Below, piece after piece: positions 63,703 through 64,000 of a DNA stretch of 64,000 nt. How positions within the stretch are numbered: the first letter of the stretch is position 1; every line of letters starts with the position of its first letter. Made by a program: the position numbers and the translations under genes. Below the pieces are notes generated by a model. It saw only the letters and a program-made list of their open reading frames with translations, was not told where the DNA came from and did not search any database. Source of the DNA: an uncultured Alphaproteobacteria bacterium (GTDB lineage Bacteria; Pseudomonadota; Alphaproteobacteria; RF32; CAG-239); the NCBI GenBank assembly GCA_944391445.1, contig CALXTL010000003.1, forward strand, positions 33,810 to 97,809. The letters run 5' to 3'.

Positions 63703-63870
63703 TTAGTAATTTTTGGAGCAACCGCAACCATGTCCGGAAGAACTTTGGTTATGTTCGGTTTCAGATTTTTTGGAGTCGGAGGTATTTGAGGCGGTCTCTT
63801 GTTTGGAAGAGGCAGACATCTTGGTACTGCCGCTTTTTGAAGAACCGTCTCTCATATCATTGCACATCAT
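63703..63870 (-). CDS. Small Ser/Lys-rich ORF with C-terminal GCGC motif
   Basis: An unlisted short gene of 55 residues on the minus strand, with AAGGAG seven bases before its ATG. It begins MMCNDMRDGSSKSG, is rich in Ser, Thr and Lys, and ends SSSGHGCGCSKNY. The Cys-Gly-Cys end preceded by His could bind metal. No signal peptide, no family recognised. Strong ribosome site and length argue that it is translated. Confidence 0.55.
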   Translation of the reverse strand: MMCNDMRDGSSKSGSTKMSASSKQETASNTSDSKKSETEHNQSSSGHGCGCSKNY

Positions 63871-63963
63871 ATCATATCTCCTTGTTTTTTTTCAAACTTG
63901 GCGCGCGGTTTCTGCCGACGCCGCAGAAGAATGTATGCTGCGGCAGATTAAAAAACAATAGAA

Positions 63964-64000
63964 AGATCGGAAGAGCGTCGTGTAGGGAAAGAGTGTAGAT
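63964..64000. other. Illumina adapter sequence at the contig end (artefact)
   Basis: The last 37 bases begin AGATCGGAAGAGCGTCGTGT and continue as the reverse complement of the Illumina TruSeq universal adapter. This is not genomic and should be trimmed; the real sequence ends at about 63963. Confidence 0.95.

Overview
The window is chromosomal DNA of an AT-rich alphaproteobacterium. The evidence is the gene order: dksA next to fliX; dnaQ-coaE divergent from rho; mnmE-mnmG-rsmG-parA-parB; recR-ybaB-dnaX-ffs; gpmI-envC-ctpA-deacetylase-rppH; lolA-xthA. GANTC sites and a CtrA-type box lie in the candidate origin. Porins, LolA, KdsB and LpoA-like genes show a Gram-negative envelope with LPS. A HydE gene suggests [FeFe]-hydrogenase metabolism, so an anaerobic, probably host-associated lineage is my inference; the species cannot be named from this sequence. 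No phage, insertion sequence or CRISPR array was seen. The last 37 bases are Illumina adapter, so the window ends at a contig end.

Layout. 1-8.1 kb: mostly minus-strand housekeeping genes (rng, maf, dksA, fliX, a pilin-like gene, dnaQ, coaE) interleaved with small secreted proteins of unknown role. 8.1-8.6 kb: a gene-free AT-rich gap with DnaA-box-like 9-mers, a CtrA box and GANTC sites, which is the best candidate for oriC. 8.6-28 kb: plus-strand genes: rho, a two-gene ATP-grasp ligase/M14 peptidase cassette preceded by two hairpins and mini-ORFs, mnmE, mnmG, rsmG, parA, parB with two perfect parS sites, then tsaE, hprK, mlaE, mlaF, radA and cvpA. 28-32.7 kb: minus-strand recR-ybaB-dnaX-ffs and an LpoA-like lipoprotein. 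32.8-39.5 kb: rsmI-yraN, rlmN, an IalB-like gene, cca, kdsB, a HIT protein, hydE and two tRNA-Ala genes. 39.7-45 kb: parE, then rpsB-tsf. 45-53 kb: a long minus-strand run for cell-envelope work (rppH, deacetylase, ctpA, envC, gpmI, class A PBP). 53-64 kb: polA, gyrB, a porin, an orphan response regulator, a frameshifted xthA and lolA.

The most unusual signal is a 15-bp sequence, consensus AACA[CG][TC]GTATTTAAA, found eight times, always in the same strand orientation, inside genes, in two different codon phases and once antisense to its gene. Six of the eight lie between 15.1 and 21.9 kb around parS and parAB. Selection on DNA rather than protein is the simplest reading; its function is unknown. 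A second candidate novelty is the pair of CCTCTAAATG hairpins, each of which contains the stop codon of a hydrophobic mini-ORF, just ahead of the ATP-grasp/M14 cassette.
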